Positions 1-7,313 of a stretch of 54,419 nt of DNA are shown in pieces (position 1 is the stretch's first letter; the number at the start of each line of letters is the position of its first letter). A model generated the notes under the pieces. That model worked only from the letters and a program-made list of their open reading frames with translations. It was not told the origin of the DNA and searched no databases. Position numbers and translations under genes: made by a program. Location of the stretch: contig CAZCCV010000016.1 of the NCBI GenBank assembly GCA_964497515.1, positions 1-54,419 on the forward strand. Reading direction: 5' to 3'. The DNA is from CAZCCV01 sp964497515. Its GTDB lineage: Bacteria; Armatimonadota; UBA5829; DTLH01.

Positions 1-53
1 TGGGGACATTATCCCACGGCAGTTATGGGGGACATAGTCGCTCTGCATATACA
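1..53. mobile_element. Insertion-sequence end at left edge (IS21-like terminal repeat)
   Basis: The first 53 bases match the reverse complement of the last 53 bases of the window at 51 positions; the differences are at 36-37. The element end read toward the window finishes in CA, and the opposite edge starts with TG, the terminal dinucleotides common in IS21-type elements. Two copies of a GGGGACATWRTC motif lie 26 bp apart (2-13 and 28-39), which resembles the multiple terminal repeats of IS21 relatives. No transposase is inside the window, so the element body would lie outside it. The family assignment is an inference from end structure only. Confidence 0.6.
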
Positions 54-69
54 GCTTGCAATTTATTGT

Positions 70-99
70 TTGACCACAATCCGTGCGCGATGATAGAAT
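70..99 (+). promoter_or_regulatory. Sigma-70 promoter for typA
   Basis: TTGACC at 70-75 and TAGAAT at 94-99 are separated by 18 bases. The predicted transcript starts near 106, about 80 nt before typA. The promoter lies just inside the mobile-element end, so it belongs to the host sequence. Confidence 0.5.
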
Positions 100-127
100 A
101 TTACTGCATATACATAGCAATTCTTGT

Positions 128-164
128 AACGGCCGAATTCCGTCTATGGAGCTTGGCCGTTTTT
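128..164 (+). terminator. Hairpin plus T tract in the typA leader (attenuator candidate)
   Basis: AACGGCC (128-134) pairs with GGCCGTT (155-161) across a 20-base loop and is followed by a run of five T ending at 164. It lies between the predicted promoter and the typA start. It could be an attenuator of typA or a stop for transcripts coming out of the neighbouring mobile element. Confidence 0.4.
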
Positions 165-184
165 GTTGAATAATTGGGGGCACT

Positions 185-2032
185 TTGGAAGCAGCCGTAG
201 ACAATCGTCAAGCATTACATAACATACGCAACATCGCAATCATTGCACACGTCGACCACGGAAAAACGACTCTCGTAGACGCCATATTGAGGCAAAGCGG
301 GACTTTTCGCGCCAATCAGGTTGTTGCAGATCGAGTGATGGATTCAAACGATCTCGAGCGCGAAAAAGGAATAACTATACTCTCCAAGGTGACCTCCGTC
401 TACTATGGTGCAACCAAGATAAACATTGTCGATACTCCTGGGCACTCGGATTTTGGCGGCGAAGTAGAACGTATTCTTCGCTCAGTCGATAGCGTGCTCT
501 TGCTTGTCGATGCCTGCGAAGGCCCGATGCCACAGACTCGATTTGTGCTGAAAAAAGCACTTGAGCAGGGGCTTAAACCGATAGTCGTCGTCAACAAGAT
601 AGACCGCCCGGGTGCGAGACCTTGGGAGGTTGTCGACGAGGTTTTGGATCTATTTATAGAACTAGGCTGCGACGAGAGTCAGTTGGACTTTCCGTATTTG
701 TTTGCATCTGGAGTGGAAGGCTATGCGGTGCTCGATCCGGGGGACGAACCGAAAGACATCGACCCGCTGTTCAGAAAGATAATTGATTGTGTTCCCCCTC
801 CTCGGGTGGAACCGGAAGGACCGCTTCAGCTTCAGGTGACCAATCTGGATTACGACGACCATCTGGGCAGAATGTTCGGAGGAAAGATTCTGCGTGGCAG
901 AGTCCAACGCGGTGAAACAGTTGCCATTATCAAGCGCAACGGCACTACCGATACATTCGCAGTTAGCCGGGTGTTCATATATGAAGGTCTGAAACGGATT
1001 GAAGTTGAAGAAGCGGCGGCAGGCGAGATCGCACTGATTGCTGGCTACGATGAAGTTCAGGTAGGTGAGACAATTGCCGATGTCGAGCACCCTGAAGCAC
1101 TCGAGTTGATTCATATAGACGAACCTACGGTCTCGATGGACTTCATAGTCAACAATGGCCCGTGGGCAGGCAGAAGTGGCAAATGGGTGACAATGCGGAA
1201 TCTGTCTAACAGATTGCACCGCGAGGCTAAAGTGAATGTCAGTCTTAGAGTTGAGCCTACCGACAGCCCGGATGCTCTGAATGTCTCTGGTAGAGGAGAA
1301 CTCCAGTTAGCCATTCTGCTTGAGACTATGAGGCGCGAGGGTTACGAAGTGATGGTCAGCAAGCCGCGCGCCATAACCAGAAGAATCGATGGCGCGCTCT
1401 CGGAACCTATAGAGGAGCTGACTATAGACGTTAACGATGACGCCGTGGGCATAATTATACAGGAAATCGCTTCACGAAAAGGCGAGATGACGTATATGGG
1501 CAAAGAAGACAGCGGAAACAACCGGCTTATCTTCGATATTCCTACCAGAGGACTCATAGGTTTTCGTACGGATTTTCTCACGTGGACAAAAGGTCTGGGG
1601 TTGATGTCTCATACATTCAAGTGTTACGGTGCATATCGGGGAGAGATAGCCAACCGTACGAGAGGCAGCCTTGTTGCGAAGGAAACCGGACGTGCAACAG
1701 CCTATGCAATAGCGCCACTACAGGAACGGGCTATGTTCTTCATTTCCCCAGGCGATGAGGTGTACGAAGGCCAGGTAGTGGGTGAGAACTCTCGCTCGGA
1801 TGATATGGTAGTCAATATCACCAAGGCCAAACACGCCACTAATATGCGATCTTCGACAGAAGATGCAACTGTACTGATAACCCCTCCAAGACACTTTCTG
1901 TTGGAGCAGTCGTTGGCATGGTTGGGCGACGACGAATTGCTTGAGGTGACTCCCGATGCCCTCCGCTTCAGAAAGCGAATACTATCTGCAACCGATCGCA
2001 AACTCGCTGAAAGACGCGCATCCTGGCGATAA
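185..2032 (+). CDS. typA: Ribosome-associated GTPase TypA/BipA
   Basis: Translational GTPase of the EF-G/LepA/BipA group, 615 residues, the usual length for BipA. It acts on the 50S/70S ribosome, with known roles in subunit assembly and stress adaptation. The G motifs are all present: P-loop AHVDHGKT (21-28), switch region KGITI (61-65), DTPGH (83-87) and NKID (137-140). Domain II and the two EF-G-like folds follow, then the BipA-specific C-terminal domain with the RGSLVAKETG signature. The start is TTG at 185 behind a G-rich site at 176-180. It stands alone, with its own promoter and a possible leader attenuator. Confidence 0.95.
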   Translation: MEAAVDNRQALHNIRNIAIIAHVDHGKTTLVDAILRQSGTFRANQVVADRVMDSNDLEREKGITILSKVTSVYYGATKINIVDTPGHSDFGGEVERILRSVDSVLLLVDACEGPMPQTRFVLKKALEQGLKPIVVVNKIDRPGARPWEVVDEVLDLFIELGCDESQLDFPYLFASGVEGYAVLDPGDEPKDIDPLFRKIIDCVPPPRVEPEGPLQLQVTNLDYDDHLGRMFGGKILRGRVQRGETVAIIKRNGTTDTFAVSRVFIYEGLKRIEVEEAAAGEIALIAGYDEVQVGETIADVEHPEALELIHIDEPTVSMDFIVNNGPWAGRSGKWVTMRNLSNRLHREAKVNVSLRVEPTDSPDALNVSGRGELQLAILLETMRREGYEVMVSKPRAITRRIDGALSEPIEELTIDVNDDAVGIIIQEIASRKGEMTYMGKEDSGNNRLIFDIPTRGLIGFRTDFLTWTKGLGLMSHTFKCYGAYRGEIANRTRGSLVAKETGRATAYAIAPLQERAMFFISPGDEVYEGQVVGENSRSDDMVVNITKAKHATNMRSSTEDATVLITPPRHFLLEQSLAWLGDDELLEVTPDALRFRKRILSATDRKLAERRASWR

Positions 2033-2034
2033 AT

Positions 2035-2070
2035 GCTCATCTTCACGTGTATTCGCGTGAATATGTGAGC
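2035..2070 (+). terminator. Hairpin after typA
   Basis: GCTCA..TTCACG (2035-2047) pairs with CGTGAA....TGAGC (2056-2070), with a small internal loop. There is no clear T tract, so it may be a weak or factor-assisted terminator or a 3'-end stabiliser. Confidence 0.4.
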
Positions 2071-2176
2071 GTTGCTGGCAGGATTTTTTGATATTGATCC
2101 GGAATAGATGCTACATATGGCGCTAATGCGATAATCCTCGAACTTCTGAGGGCGAAAAGAGGAGGTTGTAACAGTC

Positions 2177-2632
2177 ATGTTCTGCACGAAGTGTGGCGCA
2201 CAAATTGATCCGGACGCTCGTTTTTGCCCGAGTTGTGGTGCCGGCACACAGCCTGGTAACCACGCTCAAAGTGAGCAGATCGACCGTTACTGGGCTATTG
2301 CTGCTCACTTATCAGTTTTTGTCTTGTGGTTTCTGGGTCCTCTCATCGTTCTGCTAGTCAGAGGAAACGAATCGGACTATGTAAAAGGCCACTCCCAAGA
2401 GTCGTTAAACTTCCAGATTACAGTGTTTCTATGTGTTTTAGCGCTTGGGATTGTCGCGTCTCTCGGTATGATTCTAGCATTTCTTGTCTTACCCGCAGTA
2501 TTAGCCACTATTGCTTATGTGTCTATGGCTGTGGTTGGGATTGCCCAAATAATACTTGTGATTATGGGGGCAATAGATGCATATAATGGAGTGCAGTACC
2601 GCTACCCAATCAGCATCAGGTTCATTTCGTAA
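2177..2632 (+). CDS. Zinc-ribbon DUF4870-like membrane protein
   Basis: Small protein of 151 residues. The N-terminus is a zinc ribbon with two CxxC knuckles (C3, C6, C17, C20; MFCTKCG and FCPSCG). A soluble linker follows, then a membrane domain with hydrophobic segments at about 41-61 and 81-132, including the SQESLNFQ segment typical of DUF4870 proteins. These proteins have no established function. The start is supported by AGAGGAGG upstream. It is a single gene converging on nfnB, with a shared hairpin between them. Confidence 0.8.
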   Translation: MFCTKCGAQIDPDARFCPSCGAGTQPGNHAQSEQIDRYWAIAAHLSVFVLWFLGPLIVLLVRGNESDYVKGHSQESLNFQITVFLCVLALGIVASLGMILAFLVLPAVLATIAYVSMAVVGIAQIILVIMGAIDAYNGVQYRYPISIRFIS

Positions 2633-2642
2633 AACGTTCTAA

Positions 2643-2669
2643 TGGCCCGACTTAGATTATGTCGGGCCA
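2643..2669. terminator. Bidirectional hairpin between convergent genes
   Basis: TGGCCCGAC (2643-2651) and GTCGGGCCA (2661-2669) form a perfect 9-bp stem with a 9-base loop. It sits between the zinc-ribbon gene and the 3' end of nfnB. Neither side has a strong T tract. Confidence 0.6.
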
Positions 2670-2688
2670 CTGCAGTGTCATTTGATGC

Positions 2689-4137
2689 CTATTCGTCAGA
2701 TTTGACGTTCGGTTTCGGTAGGTTGTGTTTCTCTCTAATGTAAGCGTCGACGCCGGCTGCCGCCACTTTGCCGGCTCCCATTGCTGTGATGACCGTTGCA
2801 GCTCCGGTTACTGCATCACCTCCGGCAAAGACTCCGGGAATTGATGTCATGCCGGTCTTCTCATCGATAATTATCCCGCCCCACTTTTGCGTCTCGAGCC
2901 CGTCTGTTGTGCTTCGAATCAGCGGGTTCGGCGACTGACCGATGGCGATAATGGCCGTGTCGACATCCAAAATGAACTCAGAACCCGGAATTGGCACCGG
3001 TCGTCTTCTACCGGAATCATCCGGTTCGCCCAGCTCCATTTGCAGGCATTCCATTGCGGTCAGCCAACCCTCGTCGTTACCGATGAACCGTACGGGGTTC
3101 GTGAGAAGCCTGAGCTTGACTCCCTCTTCTTCGGCGTTTTCTATCTCTTCTGCTCTTGCGGGCATCTCTGTGCGAGACCGACGGTAGACGATATTCACCT
3201 CTTCAGCGCCTACACGAAGAGCCGTGCGAGCACAGTCCATTGCAGTGTTTCCGGCGCCGATGACAGCTACCTTAACTGGTTGTTTCAATGGAGTGCCGTA
3301 TTCAGGGAATCGGAAAGCGCGCATAAGGTTAATTCTGGTCAACCATTCGTTTCCAGAGAGCACGCCGTTCAGGTTTTCGCCCGGAAGGTTCATCATCTGC
3401 GGCGCGCCTGCACCGGAGCCAACGAAGACGGCTTCAAACCCTCCGTTCAACAGCTCTTCAACCGTGACCGTTCGCCCTATTACTACGTTGGTGAAAATCT
3501 TCACCCCCAGGCTCTTCACGTAGTCGACTTCTCTGTTCAGAATGTCTCTTGGAAGTCTGAACTCCGGGATGCCATAGCGAAGCACACCACCTGTATCGTG
3601 CAGAGCCTCGAATATCGTGACTGAGTAACCCATTTTTGCCAGGTCACCGGCTACCGTAAGTCCGGCAGGACCGCACCCCACAACGGCCACTGCATAATCG
3701 GCAACAGCCGGGTCTTTAACTACGGGATACTCCGCAGCGCTGCCGTTTGAGTGTTTTGCCTCGTAGTCAGCCACGAATCGCTCCAGCCGACCGACCGCTA
3801 CAGGTTGGCCGGTTTTTGCTAGCACACAGTACTTTTCGCACTGTTCTTCCTGAGGACAGACTCTTCCACAGATGGCCGGCAGTGCGTTTGTCTCTTTAAG
3901 AATAGCTGCAGCTTCGAGAAACTTTCCCTCCGCAGCAAGCGCAATGAACTCAGGTATTTGCACCATCACAGGGCAGCCGCTTATACAGGGCTTGGTTTTG
4001 CACTTAAGGCATCGTTTTGCCTCGCTCAGAGCCTGTTCTTCGTTGTAGCCCAACGCCACTTCAAGGAAGTTCTTTATCCGCTCTTCCGGCGGCTGGTGCG
4101 GCATAGGCTCCCGCTGTCTAATCTTCGAGCTCATCAC
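2689..4137 (-). CDS. nfnB: NADH-dependent ferredoxin:NADP+ oxidoreductase, large subunit NfnB (GltD-like)
   Basis: 482 residues, homologous to the small subunit of glutamate synthase and to NfnB of electron-bifurcating transhydrogenases. N-terminal cysteines for [4Fe-4S] clusters are at C43/C46/C51/C55 and C90/C94/C100/C104. A Rossmann FAD motif (VVGCGPAG, from 152) and a second nucleotide motif (VIGAGNTAMD) follow. No glutamate synthase large subunit is nearby; the partner directly upstream is the NfnA-type subunit, which favours Nfn over GltD. The start is GTG or the adjacent ATG, overlapping the stop codon of nfnA. The expected reaction couples NADPH oxidation or formation to ferredoxin and NAD+ in the cytoplasm. 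GltD remains the alternative. Confidence 0.8.
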   Translation of the reverse strand: MMSSKIRQREPMPHQPPEERIKNFLEVALGYNEEQALSEAKRCLKCKTKPCISGCPVMVQIPEFIALAAEGKFLEAAAILKETNALPAICGRVCPQEEQCEKYCVLAKTGQPVAVGRLERFVADYEAKHSNGSAAEYPVVKDPAVADYAVAVVGCGPAGLTVAGDLAKMGYSVTIFEALHDTGGVLRYGIPEFRLPRDILNREVDYVKSLGVKIFTNVVIGRTVTVEELLNGGFEAVFVGSGAGAPQMMNLPGENLNGVLSGNEWLTRINLMRAFRFPEYGTPLKQPVKVAVIGAGNTAMDCARTALRVGAEEVNIVYRRSRTEMPARAEEIENAEEEGVKLRLLTNPVRFIGNDEGWLTAMECLQMELGEPDDSGRRRPVPIPGSEFILDVDTAIIAIGQSPNPLIRSTTDGLETQKWGGIIIDEKTGMTSIPGVFAGGDAVTGAATVITAMGAGKVAAAGVDAYIREKHNLPKPNVKSDE

Positions 4138-5036
4138 TTCTCCTCCTGGGCAGCGAGTTCTTTGGCAGACTTCTCTTCGGCAAAATAGTAGGCTTTGCGG
4201 GTTTTGAGCTCAGCCCAGTCAACCGTGTGACCGTCGAAATCCGGACCATCTACGCAGGTAAACTTGGTCTCGCCGCCAACTGTCACACGGCAGCCCCCAC
4301 ACATTCCTGTGCCATCTATCATAATTGGGTCGAGGGAAACAACAGTCTTAATGCCGTGCGGTCTGGTCGCCTCCGATACTGCGCGCATCATAGGCATTGG
4401 ACCGATTGCAAACACGTAGTCCACCTTCTTCCCAGCATCGAAAATGTCTTGAAGAACGTCAGTTACCAGTCCCTGCCTGCCGTAGCTGCCGTCGTCGGTA
4501 GACACTATAGTCTCGTCGGAGAGCTCTCTCATCTCCTTTTCCAGAATAACTAGGCTCTTGTCTCTCGCGCCCAGGATGGTAATCACTTCGTTACCCGCCT
4601 GTTTCATCGCCTTTGTGATCGGCCGCAGGAAAGCTATGCCGACTCCACCACCAACACAGACCACCGTTCCATAATTCTTGATTTCTGTAGGCATACCGAG
4701 TGGTCCGGATACGTCGGGAACCGGCTCGCTAACGTTGATTCGTGACAGTTCCATCGTGGTTCGACCCACAACCTGAAAAATGATGGTTATAGATCCCTTT
4801 TCGTTGTCCGCATCCGAAATAGTAAGCGGGATCCGCTCTCCAAAGACGTTTGGCCTAACCATCACGAACTGTCCAGCTTTCGCACTGCGTGCTATCAGTG
4901 GATTATCTATCTCGAAAAGGACAATCGTCTCCGAAAGCTGCTCCTTGCGAAGCACCTTGTTCGAGGCGCCGGTTTCGACTAGCTCGCGCAGGTTCTTTTC
5001 TACCGCCGTAAGTCGGCAACCTTGCTTATCGGTCAT
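4134..5036 (-). CDS. nfnA: NfnA-type FAD/[2Fe-2S] ferredoxin-NADP reductase subunit
   Basis: 300 residues of the dihydroorotate-dehydrogenase electron-transfer/sulfide dehydrogenase group. An FAD-binding barrel (GQFVMVRP, ERIPLTISD), an NAD-binding domain (VCVGGGVGIAFL) and a C-terminal [2Fe-2S] motif with C246, C249 and C261 are visible. The cluster in known NfnA uses three Cys plus an Asp, consistent with only three cysteines here. It has about 25 extra N-terminal residues before the usual start of the fold, so an internal start is possible. Its stop overlaps the start of nfnB, indicating translational coupling and a heterodimer. Confidence 0.8.
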   Translation of the reverse strand: MTDKQGCRLTAVEKNLRELVETGASNKVLRKEQLSETIVLFEIDNPLIARSAKAGQFVMVRPNVFGERIPLTISDADNEKGSITIIFQVVGRTTMELSRINVSEPVPDVSGPLGMPTEIKNYGTVVCVGGGVGIAFLRPITKAMKQAGNEVITILGARDKSLVILEKEMRELSDETIVSTDDGSYGRQGLVTDVLQDIFDAGKKVDYVFAIGPMPMMRAVSEATRPHGIKTVVSLDPIMIDGTGMCGGCRVTVGGETKFTCVDGPDFDGHTVDWAELKTRKAYYFAEEKSAKELAAQEEK

Positions 5037-5054
5037 CTGGTCTATCTCCTTGGG

Positions 5055-5297
5055 CTACCCGTTTTGTTCGTGAAACGCCCGAATAAGTCTCAAAGCTTCT
5101 TCTGCCTGGTCTTCTCTTACCATTAGTTCGGCCCAATAGCCCATTGCTACTCGGAACACGCCATCGTAAACCGAAGCAGAATGGTCTGATCGGAAGACTA
5201 CCTGAATCCCTTCGCTTTCAATCAGATTCTTCACCAAATTAGCTTCAGTCTCTGAAGAGGCTTTGTATATGCAAACGAGGTTCAACTCCTCATTCAT
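5055..5297 (-). CDS. DUF2007 family small protein
   Basis: 80 residues with the typical DUF2007 pattern: a strand (LVCIYKASSETEANLVKNLI), a helix, then the central YWAELMVREDQAEEALRLI region. The fold is ferredoxin-like/ACT-like and is sometimes annotated as a putative signal-transducing protein; its function is not established. It overlaps the thioesterase upstream by 4 bp and lies 18 bp before nfnA, so the thioesterase-DUF2007-nfnA-nfnB order is probably one transcript. Confidence 0.8.
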   Translation of the reverse strand: MNEELNLVCIYKASSETEANLVKNLIESEGIQVVFRSDHSASVYDGVFRVAMGYWAELMVREDQAEEALRLIRAFHEQNG

Positions 5298-5725
5298 ATC
5301 TTCATCAACCTTGCTCGTGCCTCTGCTACAACTTTGCCTTCGCTATTCTTCGCTTCGGCACTGCACGAAAGAGTTCGCCGGTCTTCCGACAGAATTCTCC
5401 CTGCAATGGTGAGTTCCTCGCCTGTTAGTGCCGGCAGCTTGAGTCGCACCGACAGTTCTGCTGTAACAGCGCTGTAACCCTCCGCCCAGGCGAGCTTTGC
5501 CATAGCCTCATCAAGGAGCGTGGCTACGATACCGCCGTGTGTAATGCTTTTGTAGCCTTGGTGCTCCTTTTTCGGAGTGAAACGGGCCACGTAGTCGCCG
5601 TCAATCTTCGAAAACTGCAGCTTGAGGCTTATCGGATTGTTTTCACCGCAGGCGAAACACCATCCATCGTCCCCGGTTAGATCGAGTTCCGGCAAAGGGT
5701 TGAACTCCTCCAAAGTTGTATACAT
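5294..5725 (-). CDS. PaaI-type hotdog thioesterase
   Basis: About 143 residues of the hotdog fold, expected to hydrolyse acyl-CoA thioesters. Visible are CFACGENNP near the N-terminus, the catalytic-loop region GYKSITHGGIVATLLDEAM and the strand TAELSVRLKLPAL. I place the start at ATG 5725 rather than 7 codons upstream, because a -10 element lies between the two candidates and because homologues tend to begin just before the CFACG motif. It overlaps the DUF2007 gene by 4 bp and leads the nfn transcript. The substrate cannot be read from the sequence. Confidence 0.8.
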   Translation of the reverse strand: MYTTLEEFNPLPELDLTGDDGWCFACGENNPISLKLQFSKIDGDYVARFTPKKEHQGYKSITHGGIVATLLDEAMAKLAWAEGYSAVTAELSVRLKLPALTGEELTIAGRILSEDRRTLSCSAEAKNSEGKVVAEARARLMKI

Positions 5726-5729
5726 CACA

Positions 5730-5738
5730 ATTATATCA
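5730..5738 (-). promoter_or_regulatory. Extended -10 element abutting the thioesterase start
   Basis: On the minus strand TGATATAAT (extended -10, TATAAT at 5735-5730) lies 4 bases before the ATG at 5725. Transcription would begin within a base or two of the start codon, giving a leaderless or nearly leaderless mRNA. The -35 region is poor. Confidence 0.35.
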
Positions 5739-5784
5739 CGAACCATGGGTAACAGGAAGCGAATGCCGATAGCACTGAATTGCC

Positions 5785-5813
5785 TTGACCCGTGCGCTTG
5801 GTGGGGTTATATT
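5785..5813 (+). promoter_or_regulatory. Sigma-70 promoter for the STAS/acetyltransferase genes
   Basis: TTGACC (5785-5790), 17-base spacer, TATATT (5808-5813). It fits the STAS gene starting about 50 bp downstream. Confidence 0.5.
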
Positions 5814-5862
5814 ATCTGATGAAGCAACGGTGCTGCACCAGAACTGATTGGGGGTAGCAGGT

Positions 5863-6207
5863 TTGTTCGAGAACGATGCCGAAAAACTGTTTTTCCGATG
5901 TATTGTCGAGGGTGATGTCGTCCGCGTCGGAGGGGAAATCGATCTTAACACCGCACCTACGCTTTACGAAGCTCTGCTGTCGTGCGCAAAGGAACTCGGC
6001 CGACTGCCGACCGTCGACTTTTCTGACGTAGTGTATTTTGACTCGTCGGGAGCGAAAGCGCTGATCAACGCCGAAAAGCTGTGCCCAAATGAAGACGAAC
6101 CAATGCGGATTGTTGGCGTTCAACCAGACGTTCTGCGGATTATGAACCTCATAGGGCTTACCGAGTATTTCGATGTATCTGAAAGCAAGAAGGGAGGTTC
6201 GCGTTAA
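5863..6207 (+). CDS. STAS-domain protein (anti-sigma factor antagonist type)
   Basis: A single STAS domain of about 114 residues. The phosphorylatable serine motif is present (VYFDSSGAKAL), along with the usual DVVRVGGEIDLNTAP strand pattern. Such proteins release a sigma factor by sequestering an anti-sigma kinase, but no partner kinase lies nearby. I chose TTG at 5863 because a GGGGG site (5850-5854) precedes it by 8 bases; an in-frame TTG at 5848 is the alternative. The stop is 2 bases before the acetyltransferase start. Two other STAS-like proteins occur in this window. Confidence 0.75.
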   Translation: MFENDAEKLFFRCIVEGDVVRVGGEIDLNTAPTLYEALLSCAKELGRLPTVDFSDVVYFDSSGAKALINAEKLCPNEDEPMRIVGVQPDVLRIMNLIGLTEYFDVSESKKGGSR

Positions 6208-6209
6208 CA

Positions 6210-6776
6210 GTGCCAAAGATGACGGAGCGAGAAAAGATGCTTGCTGGCGAGCTGTACGATTCGAACGATCCAGAATTGGTGTCAGCAAGAGACGCAGCCG
6301 TGCGACTGTACCGCCGTTTCAACTCCTCAGAAGACCCAGAAGAACAGCTTCGGTTGCTGGGTGAACTCCTCGGAAGCCTCGGGGCGGGATGCACGATTAT
6401 GCCGCCATTTTTTGTGGACTACGGAAAGAACATCTATCTTGGATCGAAAGTATATATGAACGTCGGCTGCGTAATACTCGACAGCGCAAAGGTGACCATC
6501 GGCGATGAGACTATGCTCGGTCCGACTGTTCAGCTATATGCAGCGACTCATCCAATAGACGCCGAGTTGAGAACGTCGGGTCTGGAACTCACGAAGCCGA
6601 TTAATATCGGACGTCGTGTATGGATAGGTGGTGGGTCGGTAGTCTGCCCCAGTGTCACTATTGGGGATGACACTACGATTGGTGCGGGTTCTGTGGTCAC
6701 AAAAGATATTCCAGCAGGTGTAGTGGCTGTGGGAAACCCTGCCCGTGTCATAAGAAGGCTGTACGAGAGTATCTGA
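6210..6776 (+). CDS. Maltose O-acetyltransferase-type (LacA/NodL) hexapeptide acetyltransferase
   Basis: 188 residues, normal for the Maa/LacA/NodL group of acetyl-CoA-dependent sugar O-acetyltransferases. The N-terminal Mac domain has MTEREKMLAGELYDSNDPEL. The left-handed beta-helix has hexapeptide repeats and the acceptor loop AATHPIDAELR, which carries the catalytic His. The end PAGVVAVGNPARVIRR is typical. The start is GTG 6210 or ATG 6219. It is tightly spaced with the STAS gene and the following GNAT gene. The sugar acceptor is unknown. Confidence 0.85.
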   Translation: MPKMTEREKMLAGELYDSNDPELVSARDAAVRLYRRFNSSEDPEEQLRLLGELLGSLGAGCTIMPPFFVDYGKNIYLGSKVYMNVGCVILDSAKVTIGDETMLGPTVQLYAATHPIDAELRTSGLELTKPINIGRRVWIGGGSVVCPSVTIGDDTTIGAGSVVTKDIPAGVVAVGNPARVIRRLYESI

Positions 6777-6780
6777 CGCA

Positions 6781-7269
6781 ATGGAATTGATAGAAGCCAG
6801 GCCGGAACACATCCCTGCAATCACAGATATTTACAATCACGCCATCAGAACAAGCACCGCTACCTTCGATACCGTCGAAAAAAGCGTGGAAGACCGTATG
6901 CAGTGGCTGACGTCACACGGCGATGAATACCCTGTAATTGTGGCTCTTATAGATGAGCGAGTTGCCGGGTGGGGGTCGTTAACGCGTTACGCTGAACGCC
7001 CGGGCTGGCGGTTCACTGTCGAAAACGCCGTTTATGTCCACCCGGAGTTTCAGGGACGAGGTGTGGGAAAAGCCGTGCTGCTAGCACTCATAGAAAGAGC
7101 GAAACGACTCGGTTTCAGGACGATTGTTGCACAGATTGTAGAAGGTAACGATACAAGTCTGCACCTCCACAAACAGTGTAGATTCGAGATTGCAGGCACA
7201 TTGAAAGATGCGGGATTCAAGTTCGACCATTGGTTGGATGTGATCCTTATGCAGAAGCCGCTGCCGTAG
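6781..7269 (+). CDS. GNAT acetyltransferase, phosphinothricin acetyltransferase-like
   Basis: 162 residues with the N-terminal signature IYNHAIRTSTATFDT of the Pat/Bar/MnaT subgroup and the acetyl-CoA loop VHPEFQGRGVGKAVLLALI. Members acylate the amino group of phosphinothricin, methionine sulfone or other small amines; most chromosomal copies act on amino acid derivatives. It follows the hexapeptide acetyltransferase by 4 bp, so it is in the same transcript. The substrate is not determinable. Confidence 0.85.
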   Translation: MELIEARPEHIPAITDIYNHAIRTSTATFDTVEKSVEDRMQWLTSHGDEYPVIVALIDERVAGWGSLTRYAERPGWRFTVENAVYVHPEFQGRGVGKAVLLALIERAKRLGFRTIVAQIVEGNDTSLHLHKQCRFEIAGTLKDAGFKFDHWLDVILMQKPLP

Positions 7270-7313
7270 AGTCGAGCTTTACACTTTCCGGGTTACCATT
7301 TACACTGGCCTTG

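Noticed and set aside
1..53. CRISPR repeat at the contig edges
   Set aside because: Only one copy at each edge, in inverted orientation with TG/CA ends and internal direct motifs, which fits a transposable element.
2887..3624. 245-codon open frame antisense to nfnB
   Set aside because: Shadow of the nfnB coding frame; composition and lack of any motif argue against a gene.
2689..5036. Glutamate synthase (gltD) as the identity of the oxidoreductase pair
   Set aside because: The partner gene is an NfnA-type FAD/[2Fe-2S] subunit and no large glutamate synthase subunit is present; kept only as an alternative.
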